Positions 26,587-36,146 of a stretch of 64,000 nucleotides of DNA are shown here, piece after piece; the first letter of the stretch is position 1, and the number at the start of each line of letters is the position of its first letter. The notes beneath the pieces are model-generated. The model worked only from the letters and a program-made list of their open reading frames with translations, searched no databases and was not told where the DNA came from. The DNA comes from Vibrio litoralis DSM 17657 (GTDB lineage: Bacteria; Pseudomonadota; Gammaproteobacteria; Enterobacterales; Vibrionaceae), in the NCBI RefSeq assembly GCF_000426765.1, contig NZ_KE384566.1:372001-436000 (forward strand), written 5' to 3'. The position numbers were made by a program, and so were the translations under genes.

Positions 26587-27519
26587 CTATTGAATATGAC
26601 TCATGATGTAAGTCAGTGAGCTTATCGAGATAATCGCCCACAATGCCACGCCAAAGATCATGGGTTTAGGTCCAGTTTCTTTAAGCTTTCCAACTGAGAT
26701 ACCACAACCAATTAAGAATAAGCACAGCACCAGAGTTTGCTTGGCTATACTGTAGATACCGTGATAAACGGTTAAGAATTGTGGTACTTGGTCACAAAAT
26801 ACTATCGCTGCGCAATAAAAAATAATAAAGAAAGGAATAGTGATTTTTTTGCTTTCGCTTTTAAACATCATGGCGCTAAGGAAAGCGACCGGCACAATCC
26901 ATAATGCGCGTGCCAATTTCAAAGTGGTGGCAATTTGCAATGACTGCTCACCATAAGCTTGCGCGGCACCAACTACAGATGATGTGTCATGAATCGCAAT
27001 AGCAGCCCAAGTGCCAAATTGTACTTGGCTCATACCTAAAGCATGGCCGACCACAGGAAATAAGAATAGCGCTACAGAGTTAAGAACAAACACCACCGCT
27101 AATGCTATACCGATCGGCTGATCTTTTGCATTAATTGCTGGAGCCACTGCTGCAATTGCACTGCCCCCACAAATAGCCGTTCCTGAAGCAATTAAATGCC
27201 CAGTTTCTCTATCCAGTTTCATTTTTTTCGCTAGTAGTGTACCGATAAATAAAGTACAGAAAATACTGGTGACAATAATGCCAAAGCCTTGTTCTGTGGC
27301 ATGAATCGCTTGGTCAATATTGATCCCAAAACCTAAACCGACAATGGAATAAGCTAATAGCTTTTTAGTGATTTTGGTGACAGGAATAGTGTGAGGAACA
27401 AAACCAAAGCTTGTTAATAAGAAGCCAAGAGTCAGTGCAATCGGAGAGCTTATCCAAGGTGTAAAACAAGCCAAAGCAGCAAGGGCGAACAAACCGTAAT
27501 TGCGAATATAAGAGCGCAT
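26587..27519 (-). CDS. YeiH-family (UPF0324) putative sulfate exporter
   Basis: A 310-residue membrane protein with about nine to ten hydrophobic helices. It belongs to the UPF0324/YeiH family: seen motifs are [16 protein letters not shown], the central [18 protein letters not shown], and [15 protein letters not shown], which are the most conserved parts of this family. The function is not firmly known; the Pfam name (conserved hypothetical protein 698) and proposals as a sulfur-compound exporter are indirect. No LysR regulator gene (yeiE-type) is beside it, unlike in E. coli. It stands alone, 132 bases from the MFS gene upstream on the same strand. Confidence 0.85.
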   Translation of the reverse strand: MRSYIRNYGLFALAALACFTPWISSPIALTLGFLLTSFGFVPHTIPVTKITKKLLAYSIVGLGFGINIDQAIHATEQGFGIIVTSIFCTLFIGTLLAKKMKLDRETGHLIASGTAICGGSAIAAVAPAINAKDQPIGIALAVVFVLNSVALFLFPVVGHALGMSQVQFGTWAAIAIHDTSSVVGAAQAYGEQSLQIATTLKLARALWIVPVAFLSAMMFKSESKKITIPFFIIFYCAAIVFCDQVPQFLTVYHGIYSIAKQTLVLCLFLIGCGISVGKLKETGPKPMIFGVALWAIISISSLTYIMSHIQ

Positions 27520-27651
27520 ATCAAACCTAAAGCGTGTAAAAATAAGGCCAAGGATACCTGAAAGTAGTAGTTAATTAAGTCTTAATCTTTTAAACGCATT
27601 GTTTAGTATTTATTAACGATTTCGAGTTAGGTTATATATCAATTAGTTTGC

Positions 27652-28938
27652 TTAGAGATTAGGCAGATTTTTAAAATACTTGGTCAAATAGCCAATCATA
27701 GCTAAGTTTAGTAGCCCTAGTAATATAAAGAAATGAGGGATAGTCATGCTAATAATGCTCAAACAGACAATTCCCATAATGGCGCTGCCAACCATAAATA
27801 GCGCATTGAAAATATTATTAGCTGCAATCATTTGAGCGCGCGTCTGCTCATTGGCTAAGGTTTGCACCAAGGTATACAAAGGAACAATAAATAAGCCGCC
27901 ACAAATCCCAAGTGCTAATAAAGCAATAAAAACAGGGTATAAATGGCTAGAAGTAAAAAGCGTTGTGATGGTAATTAACGTTTCAGCATGTTTAGGTGTT
28001 GCCAGTCCGAGTAGTAGGCTGCACGCGGTAATGCCAAAGCCGCCAAACAGCATTAAATTCAAATTGATTTTTTGATGGGATAGTTTGGCACACAGCAATG
28101 ATCCCACCGCAATACCGACCGAAAATAATGCCAATAAAAAAGACACACTGGTGGAGTCGCCATTTAAATAGTGCTTAGTGAAATTTGGAAATTGGGTTAG
28201 ATAACTCGCGCCTAGAAACCAAAACCAACTGATCGCGATAATGGCGGCATAAATGGTTTTATGCTCCTTTACCAGTACAAATGTCTGCTTAGTATGCTGT
28301 ACGGGCTTCCACTCAAACCTGGCCGCTGCAATTTTAGCTTCAGCTTTGGGAATAAATAAGCTAGAGAGTAGACCAAATAGGGCAAACGAGACTACCGCTA
28401 TTGCCGTAACCGAGTAAGCTGAAGGCGCTGCCACAATAAAACCAGCACCTATTGTGCCGAATAAAATCGCCAGAAAGGTGCCAGTTTCGACCCAAGCATT
28501 GCCTTTGAGGAGTTCTTGCGGCTTTAAGTGTTGAGGTAAGAGGGCGTATTTCACCGGACCAAAAAACGCCGATTGTGCCCCCATAAGAAACAATAAAAAC
28601 AGTAATGCAATGTAACTTTGAGTAAGAAAGCTAATCGCGCCAAGCAGCATAATCACCACTTCAGCCAGTTTAACCATACGAATTAATGTCGACTTTTCAC
28701 ACTGATCGGTTAACACTCCGGCACTTGCCGAAAAAAGGAAGAACGGTAAGATAAACAGACCCGCAGCGAGGTTAATAAATAAGGTGCTCGACATAGGTAG
28801 ATCATCGACACTGGCAAAGGCAACAAAAAGCAGTAGAGCATTTTTATAAATATTATCGTTAAAAGCACCTAAAAACTGAGTGACAAAATAAGGAAAGAAA
28901 CGCCTTGAAAGAAAGATCGGTACTGGTTGATTATTCAT
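27652..28938 (-). CDS. MFS transporter, LplT/Aas-like
   Basis: A 428-residue major facilitator with about twelve hydrophobic segments. The start (PYFVTQFLGAFNDNIYKNALLLF), the first-half segment SAFFGPVKYALLPQHLKP with an LLKGNAWVETGTFLAILFG run, resemble LplT and the transporter half of Aas-type proteins that flip lysophospholipids across the inner membrane. In many bacteria this half is fused to an acyltransferase; here it is free-standing with no acyltransferase next to it, so the lysophospholipid role is only inferred. It is divergent from the Tim44-like gene and, on the same strand, precedes the yeiH-like gene. Confidence 0.8.
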   Translation of the reverse strand: MNNQPVPIFLSRRFFPYFVTQFLGAFNDNIYKNALLLFVAFASVDDLPMSSTLFINLAAGLFILPFFLFSASAGVLTDQCEKSTLIRMVKLAEVVIMLLGAISFLTQSYIALLFLLFLMGAQSAFFGPVKYALLPQHLKPQELLKGNAWVETGTFLAILFGTIGAGFIVAAPSAYSVTAIAVVSFALFGLLSSLFIPKAEAKIAAARFEWKPVQHTKQTFVLVKEHKTIYAAIIAISWFWFLGASYLTQFPNFTKHYLNGDSTSVSFLLALFSVGIAVGSLLCAKLSHQKINLNLMLFGGFGITACSLLLGLATPKHAETLITITTLFTSSHLYPVFIALLALGICGGLFIVPLYTLVQTLANEQTRAQMIAANNIFNALFMVGSAIMGIVCLSIISMTIPHFFILLGLLNLAMIGYLTKYFKNLPNL

Positions 28939-29193
28939 TGTTATCCTTGAAACAGTGCGTAAAGCTCGAGGGCCTGTGACCTTTGGTGATGAGTTTACCT
29001 TGTTAGTAGCTTCAATATGCTTTATTCGAGTTATCGTTACAACTAGATTATAACTTCTAGTTATCCGAAATTGAGGTGACTTATTGCATAGCTTCTAACC
29101 AGTTGCAATATTCTGAAACATAGCAGTAGTGTACACCCTGCGTATTACCGCTATGATGAATTCAGTTTTACTTATTAATATAAAAGGGATCGT

Positions 29194-30069
29194 ATGAATC
29201 GACTTTTTGTCATGGTGGCCTTGATCATGGTATCAATGGTTACTGCTCCAATCGCTGAAGCAAAACGCTTTGGTGGTGGTAAGTCTTTCGGTAAAAGTTT
29301 TAAAACTGCACCAGCACCAAAACAGAACGTGCAAAACACTAACACGTTAAATAAAAAGCCGGATGCAACCAATACTCGTCGTGGTGGCATGATGGGCGGT
29401 ATGCTTGGTGGTTTATTGGCTGGTGGTTTACTTGCCTCTTTATTTATGGGCGGCGGTTTTGAAGGTATCCAATTCTTCGATATCTTAATTCTTGGCCTGA
29501 TCGCTTTTGTCGCATTCAAATTTTTACGCGGCATGATGGGGGCAAAACAAGGCTCGATGAATCGAGGGCCTCAAGCTGCTTATTCTGGTGCGATGAATCG
29601 TCAGCAATTCGAGCAACCTAATGTACAAAATTTTGAACAACCTCAATCTTCAGGTGGTTTTGGGGCAACAGGGCAGTCTGATGTTCCTCATAACTTCCCT
29701 CCAGGTTTCGATCGTGTAGCATTTGTGGAAGGTTCTCGTGAGCATTACCGCACACTGCAAGGTGCTTGGAACTTTAATCAATTAGATAAGATTGAAGAGT
29801 ATGTTACTCCAAGTTTGTTCGAAGAGCTAAAGGCGGAGCGAGCACAACTTCAAGGAGATCAACATACTGACGTCATGTACGTTGATGCAGAGATTGTTCG
29901 TGGTGAGTACGATGCTTCAAAAGCACAACTAAGTATTCAATTCACTGGTCGTTACCGTGATGCAGTAGAAGGCATTGAAGAAGACATCGATGAAGTTTGG
30001 CACTTAGAGCGTGACTTAATCGCTAACAATGCACCTTGGTTGATTGTCGGGATTCAAACCAACTCGTAA
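29194..30069 (+). CDS. Tim44-like domain protein, membrane anchored
   Basis: A 291-residue protein: signal peptide ending near AEA (1-23), a basic Gly/Lys stretch (RFGGGKSFGKSFK), a Gly/Met-rich hydrophobic part (MMGGMLGGLLAGGLLASLFMGGG) and a helix (FFDILILGLIAFVAFKFL), a Gln-rich linker, then a Tim44-like domain (about 165-291) with FVEGSREHYRTLQGAWNFNQLDKIEEYVTP and a beta-rich end. Tim44-like proteins are common in proteobacteria and lack a defined role; the mitochondrial relative tethers the Hsp70 motor. It is a single-gene unit with its own terminator. Confidence 0.82.
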   Translation: MNRLFVMVALIMVSMVTAPIAEAKRFGGGKSFGKSFKTAPAPKQNVQNTNTLNKKPDATNTRRGGMMGGMLGGLLAGGLLASLFMGGGFEGIQFFDILILGLIAFVAFKFLRGMMGAKQGSMNRGPQAAYSGAMNRQQFEQPNVQNFEQPQSSGGFGATGQSDVPHNFPPGFDRVAFVEGSREHYRTLQGAWNFNQLDKIEEYVTPSLFEELKAERAQLQGDQHTDVMYVDAEIVRGEYDASKAQLSIQFTGRYRDAVEGIEEDIDEVWHLERDLIANNAPWLIVGIQTNS

Positions 30070-30093
30070 TCTAACCCAGCAAAGTAATATGAG

Positions 30094-30125
30094 AGAGCCG
30101 ATGAAGAAATTCGTTGGCTCTTTTT
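30094..30125 (+). terminator. terminator after the Tim44-like gene
   Basis: AGAGCC (30094-30099) pairs with GGCTCT (30116-30121), the stem continuing with ATGAA/TTCGT, followed by TTTTTG. Confidence 0.75.
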
Positions 30126-30134
30126 GTTTAAACT

Positions 30135-30362
30135 CTACGGTGAGATTTGAACGGTAAATTGGGTATTCCACATGTCAGATATGGATTGTATGGCTTGAAT
30201 GACCGCATGATGATCCACGCTTAAAAAAGATAAATAAAATGTCTCTGCTTTTTGGGTGCATTGGGTTAATCCCTTAAGCTCGTCTATCCGTTGAAAGAAA
30301 ACTTCTTCATCAGTAAGACACCTAAAAATTGGTTTATCCAGCCTAATGAGAATCTCCATCAT
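30135..30362 (-). CDS. small conserved-looking protein of unknown function
   Basis: A 75-residue protein (MMEILIRLDKPIFRCL...) that I do not recognise. It is soluble, with an alternating beta/alpha pattern and no signal peptide. A good ribosome site (TTGGAGACGAA) stands just before the ATGATG start, which argues that it is expressed. It lies between two terminators and converges on the Tim44-like gene, so it appears to be its own transcript. The start of the region upstream (30363-30437) could hold a promoter. Function unknown. Confidence 0.6.
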   Translation of the reverse strand: MMEILIRLDKPIFRCLTDEEVFFQRIDELKGLTQCTQKAETFYLSFLSVDHHAVIQAIQSISDMWNTQFTVQISP

Positions 30363-30429
30363 TTCGTCTCCAACAATAAATTCATAATCCTCGTGTGAGT
30401 TTAGCTTAGGTTAATTTCATTTAGATTGG

Positions 30430-30465
30430 ATAAAAAAATCCCCGCTGATTTCCATCAACGGGGAT
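30430..30465 (-). terminator. intrinsic terminator after pta
   Basis: On the minus strand AATCCCCG and CGGGGATT pair over a 14-base loop (30439-30468 region), followed by TTTTTT. It lies just after the pta stop. Confidence 0.88.
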
Positions 30466-30490
30466 TGTTCGTTTTGGTTCACAGCGTAGC

Positions 30491-32641
30491 TTATTGAGCT
30501 TGTGCTGCTTGATCCGCTTGAATTGCTGTTAGTGCAATTGTGTAAACGATATCGTCTACTAGAGCACCACGAGACAAGTCATTAACAGGCTTACGCATGC
30601 CTTGAAGCATTGGACCGATAGATACTAGGTCAGCAGAACGCTGTACCGCTTTGTAAGTTGTGTTACCCGTGTTTAGGTCTGGGAATACAAATACGGTTGC
30701 TTTACCTGCTACAGGAGAGTTAGGGGCTTTAGAAGCAGCAACGTTTTCCATGATAGCAGCATCGTACTGTAGAGGACCGTCGATAACGAGATCAGGACGT
30801 TTCTCTTGAGCGATCTTAGTCGCTTCACGTACTTTATCTACGTCTGCACCTTTACCAGATGTACCGGTAGAGTAAGAGATCATCGCAACGCGTGGGTCAA
30901 TACCAAATGCTTTAGCTGAGTCAGCTGACTGAATTGCGATTTCTGCTAGTTGCTCTGCATTTGGATCTGGGTTGATCGCACAGTCACCGTAAACCAATAC
31001 TTGGTCAGGCAATAGCATGAAGAATACTGATGATACTATTGACGCACCCGGTGCAGTTTTGATGATTTGGAACGGAGGAACGATAGTATTAGCCGTAGTG
31101 TGAACCGCGCCCGATACTAGACCGTCAACTTCTCCAGCTTCTAACATCATAGTGCCTAGGAATACTGAATCTTCCAGTTTCTCACGAGCCACAACTTCAG
31201 TCATGCCTTTCGCACCACGTAGTTCGACTAGACGCGCTACGTAGTTTTCACGAACTTCATCAGAGTTGATGATGGTTACACCAGCGCCAAGTTCAACACC
31301 TTGTTGGGCTGCAACGCGTTTGATCTCATCAGGATTACCTAGAAGTACACATTCTGCAATGCCGCGCTCAGCACAGATTGCTGCCGCTTTAACAGTACGT
31401 GGTTCATCACCTTCAGGAAGTACGATACGTTTGCCAGCACGACGAGCAAATTCAGTTAACTGGTAACGGAATGCTGGTGGGCTTAAGCGACGAATACCTT
31501 GAGTACCTTCAGATAGAGAGTCAATCCAAGGACCATCAATGTGGCTTGCCACGTGGTCATTGATGAATTCGATACGCTCTTTATCATCAGCCGGAACTTC
31601 TAGGCTAAAGCTTTGTAGGTTTAATGACGTTTGCCATGTGTTACCTTGCGCTTTGAAGATTGGTAGACCAGCGTCAAATGCAGGCTTACATAAATCAGCA
31701 ATAGAAGCAGGGATGTCGTAACCACCAGTTAGCAAGATCGCACCGATTTCTACGCCATTCATTGAAGCTAGGGCAGCCGCAACGATAACATCTGGACGGT
31801 CAGCTGAAGTGACAAGTAATGAACCTGGCTTAAAGTGCTCAATCATATTTGGTAGAGAGCGTGCACAGAAAGTGATGCTCTTAATGCGACGAGAGTTAAT
31901 TTCACCTGCATTAATGATGTCGGCATTTAAGTGTTTCGCCATATCGATAGCACGAGTGGCAATTAACTCAATTTTCCAAGGCACACAACCTAGCACGCGA
32001 ATTGGGCTAGAATTGAAAATTTGCATGACTTCGATATTAGCTTGAGCTGTGTTATCGGCTTCGTCAAAAATCTCAGAAAGATCTGGACGAGTACGACCCG
32101 CTTCATCAACTGGTGCATTTAGCTTATTGATGATAACGCCTGAAATAGATTTGTTTTTAGTGCCGCCGAAGTTTGAACAAGCAACATCAATACGCTCTTT
32201 TAATTGCGCAGGGTTGTTGGTACCAGGAGTGGCTACAAAGACAATTTCAGCACCAAGTGTTTTGGCAATTTCTGCGTTTACTTGGTTAGCAAAAGGGTGT
32301 TTACGAGTTGGAACTAGACCTTCGATAAGAACCACTTCAGAGCTGTTGCTGATAGCGTTATAACGCTCAACGATTTGCTCAAGAAGTACATCCATTTTTT
32401 CATTACTGATCATGGATTCAGCTTCTGACATCATTGTTGGCTCAGCAATTTTGATATCACTGCTTGCTGAGATAATTGATGATGTTAGATCTGGGGTATC
32501 ATCGCCACTACGAGGTTGAGCGATAGGTTTGAAAAACGAAACATTTACACCCTTACGCTCCATAGCACGTAAGACGCCTAAGCTAACGCTAGTAAGACCA
32601 ACACCAGAGCTAATAGGAACAAGCATAATAGTACGAGACAT
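30491..32641 (-). CDS. pta: phosphate acetyltransferase
   Basis: Exchanges coenzyme A for phosphate on acetyl-CoA to give acetyl phosphate, which AckA turns into acetate and ATP. The 716 residues are the long three-domain form found in gamma-proteobacteria (E. coli 714): an N-terminal nucleotide-binding-like domain ([19 protein letters not shown]), a middle DRTGG domain (about 220-330, around [14 protein letters not shown]), and the C-terminal catalytic PTA domain (about 390-710) with [18 protein letters not shown] and [15 protein letters not shown]. The N-terminal domains mediate allosteric control by NADH and pyruvate in E. coli. It follows ackA by 92 bases that contain a strong hairpin. 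Confidence 0.97.
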   Translation of the reverse strand: MSRTIMLVPISSGVGLTSVSLGVLRAMERKGVNVSFFKPIAQPRSGDDTPDLTSSIISASSDIKIAEPTMMSEAESMISNEKMDVLLEQIVERYNAISNSSEVVLIEGLVPTRKHPFANQVNAEIAKTLGAEIVFVATPGTNNPAQLKERIDVACSNFGGTKNKSISGVIINKLNAPVDEAGRTRPDLSEIFDEADNTAQANIEVMQIFNSSPIRVLGCVPWKIELIATRAIDMAKHLNADIINAGEINSRRIKSITFCARSLPNMIEHFKPGSLLVTSADRPDVIVAAALASMNGVEIGAILLTGGYDIPASIADLCKPAFDAGLPIFKAQGNTWQTSLNLQSFSLEVPADDKERIEFINDHVASHIDGPWIDSLSEGTQGIRRLSPPAFRYQLTEFARRAGKRIVLPEGDEPRTVKAAAICAERGIAECVLLGNPDEIKRVAAQQGVELGAGVTIINSDEVRENYVARLVELRGAKGMTEVVAREKLEDSVFLGTMMLEAGEVDGLVSGAVHTTANTIVPPFQIIKTAPGASIVSSVFFMLLPDQVLVYGDCAINPDPNAEQLAEIAIQSADSAKAFGIDPRVAMISYSTGTSGKGADVDKVREATKIAQEKRPDLVIDGPLQYDAAIMENVAASKAPNSPVAGKATVFVFPDLNTGNTTYKAVQRSADLVSIGPMLQGMRKPVNDLSRGALVDDIVYTIALTAIQADQAAQAQ

Positions 32642-32702
32642 AGAATTATTTCCTCTAACTATTGAAATTGACTGAATAAAAAGTACACAGCCATAAAAGA
32701 AA

Positions 32703-32727
32703 ACAGGCTAACGCGAGGTTAGCCTGT
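32703..32727 (-). terminator. perfect hairpin between ackA and pta
   Basis: ACAGGCTAAC (32703-32712) pairs perfectly with GTTAGCCTGT (32718-32727) over 5 bases. Reading on the minus strand it is followed by TTTTCTTTTAT, so it may end part of the ackA transcripts before pta. Confidence 0.75.
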
Positions 32728-32733
32728 GAAGTA

Positions 32734-33930
32734 TTAAAGACCCGCTAGACGCGCTGTATCTTCAGCGATAACCAATTCTTCATTGGTTGAGATAACCATT
32801 GCTGGTACACGGCTGTTGTCTGAAGTGATTACACCTTCGCCACCGAAGCGAGCAGCAAGGTTTTTCTCGCTATCTACTTCAACACCTAGAAGTGCAAGAC
32901 GCTCAAGAACAAGTTGACGGATAGGGCCAGAGTTTTCACCGATACCACCAGTAAAGACGATTGCATCTAAACGGCCATCAAGTGTTGCTGTGTAGCCGGC
33001 AATGTATTTAGCAAGACGGTGGCAGAACACGTTCATTGCACGAGCCGCTTCTGGTTTGTCTTGGTAGTTGTCTTCAACAAAGCGACAATCAGAAGTCACT
33101 TGAGTTAGACCTTGTAGGCCAGACTCTTTGGTTAGAATAGTATTGATTTGTTTAACAGAGTAACCAAGTGCATCGTGCATGTGGAAGATGATTGCAGGAT
33201 CGATATCACCACAACGTGTACCCATTACTAGGCCTTCTAATGGTGTTAGACCCATTGAAGTATCAACTGATTGACCATTTTTAACCGCACAAACTGATGC
33301 GCCGTTACCTAGGTGACAGTTAATGATATTTACTTCATTTGCTGGTTTACCTAATAGGTTCGCTACTTCACGAGTAATGAATAAGTGAGAAGTACCGTGC
33401 ATGCCGTAACGACGGATGCCGTTTTCTTTGTATAGGTTGTAAGGAAGCGCGTATAGGTATGCTTCTTCTGGCATTGTTTGGTGGAACGCAGTATCAAATA
33501 CAGCTACGTTTTTCAAACCAGGGAACGCGATTTTAGCCGCTTCGATACCAGCAATTGCTGCAGGATTATGAAGAGGTGCAAGAGTGATGCAGTCCTCAAT
33601 ACCTTTCATTACTGAATCATCGATTAATACAGAAGATGTGAATTGCTCGCCGCCGTGTACAACACGGTGACCGATAGCGCCAAGGCCTTCACCTAGTTCT
33701 GGTTTAGAAGCAAGAATAGTATCAACGATGAATTTTAACGCTTCAGCGTGTGCTGCGCCGTTACCAAGTTGAGCTTCATGCTTTCCATCTAGTTTCCATT
33801 TAATACGTGCTTCTGGAAGACCTAAACATTCCGAAAGGCCGGTTAGAAGCTCATCGCCAGATTCCGCATCAACGATTGCAAATTTTAGTGAAGAACTTCC
33901 GCAGTTTAAAACTAGGACTAGCTTTGACAT
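32734..33930 (-). CDS. ackA: acetate kinase
   Basis: Makes ATP and acetate from acetyl phosphate. I start at 33930 ([21 protein letters not shown]), giving 398 residues, close to E. coli (400); an upstream in-frame extension to 33999 carries an unrelated hydrophobic peptide. Signatures seen: N-terminal [11 protein letters not shown], the catalytic His region [42 protein letters not shown], and the C-terminal [13 protein letters not shown] with the Glu near the end. It precedes pta on the same strand. Same gene order as in most gamma-proteobacteria, with yfbV divergent. Confidence 0.97.
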   Translation of the reverse strand: MSKLVLVLNCGSSSLKFAIVDAESGDELLTGLSECLGLPEARIKWKLDGKHEAQLGNGAAHAEALKFIVDTILASKPELGEGLGAIGHRVVHGGEQFTSSVLIDDSVMKGIEDCITLAPLHNPAAIAGIEAAKIAFPGLKNVAVFDTAFHQTMPEEAYLYALPYNLYKENGIRRYGMHGTSHLFITREVANLLGKPANEVNIINCHLGNGASVCAVKNGQSVDTSMGLTPLEGLVMGTRCGDIDPAIIFHMHDALGYSVKQINTILTKESGLQGLTQVTSDCRFVEDNYQDKPEAARAMNVFCHRLAKYIAGYTATLDGRLDAIVFTGGIGENSGPIRQLVLERLALLGVEVDSEKNLAARFGGEGVITSDNSRVPAMVISTNEELVIAEDTARLAGL

Positions 33931-34260
33931 GAGTGAATACCTGTATTCGTACAAAAAATGACTGTAATGAAATAAAACAATTTCAAGAATAGACGACAAT
34001 CGAGGATCAACGTATTATTCTTTAAACATGCCCTTACTTTTGATGCTTAATTGCATGAGAGGCAAAGGCGATAAAATTGATTTAATGCGACACGATTCTC
34101 GGTTTTCTTTGTAATAAAGCAACTGAGATTATAAAAGTGCGCAAAGGATAACTATTATATCCTAAGATAACAAAAAATTTTTAATGAATATTAACTTTAG
34201 TCAATTTTATTGCAGTTTTTGTTGATTTTTTGTTGTTTTATTTTAGTGGGTGGAGGAATT
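33931..34260. other. ackA-yfbV divergent control region
   Basis: About 330 AT-rich bases. Visible elements: an inverted repeat AGGATA-actatta-TATCCT at 34145-34163, of unknown meaning, and runs of A and T between 34165 and 34200. The good yfbV ribosome site (GTGGAGGAATT) ends the region. No gene is seen. Confidence 0.4.
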
Positions 34261-34710
34261 ATGAGTCAAACAGGGTTTATTCACCGTTTTAAAGATGGCC
34301 AACAGTACATGGATCTTTGGCCGGTTCGTAAAGAACTTGCTCCTATGTTTCCTGAGCAACGTATAATAAAAGCCACTAAGTTTGGTATTAAAGTCATGCC
34401 TGCCGTCGCGGCAATGAGTGTGTTGCTGCAAATGAGCTTGCAAAATTATAATGCAATGCCGCAAGCCATAGTGATCGCTTTGTTTGCGATTAGCTTACCT
34501 TTGCAAGGAATTTGGTGGCTTGGTACTCGCTCTAATACTGTATTACCACCTAGCCTTGCTAACTGGTATAGAGAGCTATATCAAAAAGTAGCGGAGTCTG
34601 GCGCAGCACAAGAACCAATAAAATCTAATCCTCGCTATAAAGAGTTAGCATCTATGCTTAAAAGAGCGTTTCGTCAACTTGATGAAAGCGCTTTAGAGCG
34701 TTGGTTCTAA
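34261..34710 (+). CDS. yfbV: YfbV family (UPF0208) membrane protein
   Basis: A 149-residue protein of the UPF0208 family, matching E. coli YfbV (151) in length and pattern: [35 protein letters not shown], two membrane helices ([11 protein letters not shown] and [20 protein letters not shown]), and a conserved cytoplasmic tail with [20 protein letters not shown]. YfbV is reported in E. coli to insulate the Ter macrodomain, but the mechanism is not fully known. GGAGG lies before the chosen ATG; an upstream ATG at 34210 lacks support. Divergent from ackA, the usual neighbour. Confidence 0.93.
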   Translation: MSQTGFIHRFKDGQQYMDLWPVRKELAPMFPEQRIIKATKFGIKVMPAVAAMSVLLQMSLQNYNAMPQAIVIALFAISLPLQGIWWLGTRSNTVLPPSLANWYRELYQKVAESGAAQEPIKSNPRYKELASMLKRAFRQLDESALERWF

Positions 34711-34740
34711 ACCTCAATCCTTGCTGCTGTTCAACAAAAA

Positions 34741-34785
34741 CAAAGCCCTAATAATTAGTTATTAGGGCTTTGTTGCTATTTTGTT
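34741..34785 (+). terminator. intrinsic terminator after yfbV
   Basis: CAAAGCCCTAATAA (34741-34754) pairs perfectly with TTATTAGGGCTTTG (34759-34772), a 14-base stem with a 4-base loop, followed by a T-rich tract. Confidence 0.9.
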
Positions 34786-34829
34786 ATCTGTTACTTCCTT
34801 TTATTTATATTAACTGGTAAGAATATATC

Positions 34830-34957
34830 TATCCCCTTCGTACTTGAAGGTGCAGCTTTGTTGACGGCGTTCATTCACCACAATCACATAGACGAGCTAT
34901 GCTCATGAGGCCTCATTCACTTGTCGCCTCACTGCACCACCAATTACTTTGGGTATA
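34830..34957 (-). repeat. full-length ERIC-like repeat
   Basis: About 128 bases, in the opposite orientation to the copy at 24688-24814: CTTCGTACTTGAAGGTGCAG, AACGGCGTTCATTCACC-like core, GAGGCCTCATTCACTTG and CAATTACTTTGGGTATA end. It lies in the yfbV to ABC-transporter gap. Confidence 0.85.
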
Positions 34958-35050
34958 TGGCAGGGAGGATCTGTCTAGATATTAATAATAAAGTTACCCA
35001 GATAACTAGGGTATAAACACAACATTTTATTGCTGAATCAAGGAGTCAAG

Positions 35051-36019
35051 ATGAAAGCAAAACAACTTTTCGCAAGTGCAATTTTTGCAGGTGCGGCGTT
35101 ATTTACCACCACAGGTGCTATGGCTGAAACTTACAAGGTATCAGTATCACAAATCGTTGAACATCCCGCGCTTGATGCATCTCGTAATGGATTAATTGAT
35201 GGCTTAAAAGCTAAGGGATACGAGCAAGGTAAAAATCTAGAGTTTGAATATCGTACTGCTCAAGGTAATCCGGCTATTGCCTCTCAGATTGCTCGCCAAT
35301 TTGTCGGTGAAGGCGCTGATGTGCTCGTCGGCATTGCTACGCCGTCTGCTCAAGCATTAGCAGCAACCACCAAGAATATTCCTATCGTATTTACGGCAGT
35401 GACCGACCCTGTAGAGGCTAAGTTGGTTAAAAGCCTTGATAACCCTTCTGGTAATGTAACCGGTCTTTCCGATCTATCTCCAGTAGGCCAGCATATTGAT
35501 CTAATGAAAGAGTTGCTTCCTAACCTGAAAACGATTGGTGTGGTATATAACCCTGGTGAAGCCAATGCAGTTGCTTTGATTAATTTGCTTAAAGCTGAAG
35601 CAAAAACTCGTCATGTTAAAATTGTTGAAAGTACTGCATTGAAGAGTGCGGATGTTCAATCGGCGACTCAAGCTATCGTGGCAAAATCAGATGTGATTTA
35701 CGCAATGATCGATAACACAGTCGCGAGTGCGATTGATGGTATGGTTGCTGCTGCGAATCAAGCGAAGAAACCCGTTTTTGCTGCTTCAACCACTTATATT
35801 GAAAGTGGCGCAGTGATTGGTCTAGGTGCAGATTACTATCAAGTTGGTGTGCAAACGGCTGATTATGTTGCAGCAATTCTTGAAGGTAAGAAGCCTACGG
35901 ATCTACCCGTTACGGTTGCTAAAGCTTCTGATTTAATTATCAATCAACAATCAGCCGATAAACTAGGGGTTGAGATTCCTCAATCAATCCTAGATCGCGC
36001 TGAAGTGTATAAAAAGTAA
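35051..36019 (+). CDS. ABC transporter substrate-binding protein (TrpX-like)
   Basis: Periplasmic binding protein of the ABC_sub_bind family (type of TrpX/YtmJ-unrelated lipoproteins used with TrpY/TrpZ importers). The 322 residues begin with a signal peptide (MKAKQLFASAIFAGAALFTTTGAMA), followed by YKVSVSQIVEHPALDASRNGLIDGLKAKGY and TAVTDPVEAKLVKSLDNPSGNVTGLSDLSP, the family pattern. I start at 35051 (AAGGAG five bases before); the in-frame start at 35030 would add seven residues. Relatives bind aromatic amino acids in Gram-positive bacteria; the ligand here is not determined. First gene of a three-gene importer unit. Confidence 0.88.
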   Translation: MKAKQLFASAIFAGAALFTTTGAMAETYKVSVSQIVEHPALDASRNGLIDGLKAKGYEQGKNLEFEYRTAQGNPAIASQIARQFVGEGADVLVGIATPSAQALAATTKNIPIVFTAVTDPVEAKLVKSLDNPSGNVTGLSDLSPVGQHIDLMKELLPNLKTIGVVYNPGEANAVALINLLKAEAKTRHVKIVESTALKSADVQSATQAIVAKSDVIYAMIDNTVASAIDGMVAAANQAKKPVFAASTTYIESGAVIGLGADYYQVGVQTADYVAAILEGKKPTDLPVTVAKASDLIINQQSADKLGVEIPQSILDRAEVYKK

Positions 36020-36146
36020 GGTTGTTGACCGGGCGGCTAAGTTCAGTTTAGCTGCCTTTTAATATTGGATTGTATTCTCCAAATTGAATTGGGGATTTTA
36101 TTACCAGCCGTTAAATGGCGGTAATAGTAAGCAGCGAGGGAGTTTT

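Larger units (their letters stand above)
34711..35050. other. yfbV-trpX-like intergenic region
   Basis: This 340-base gap holds, in order, the yfbV terminator (34741-34772), a full-length ERIC-like repeat (34830-34957) and about 90 bases with the likely promoter and the AAGGAG ribosome site of the ABC substrate-binding gene. Confidence 0.6.
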
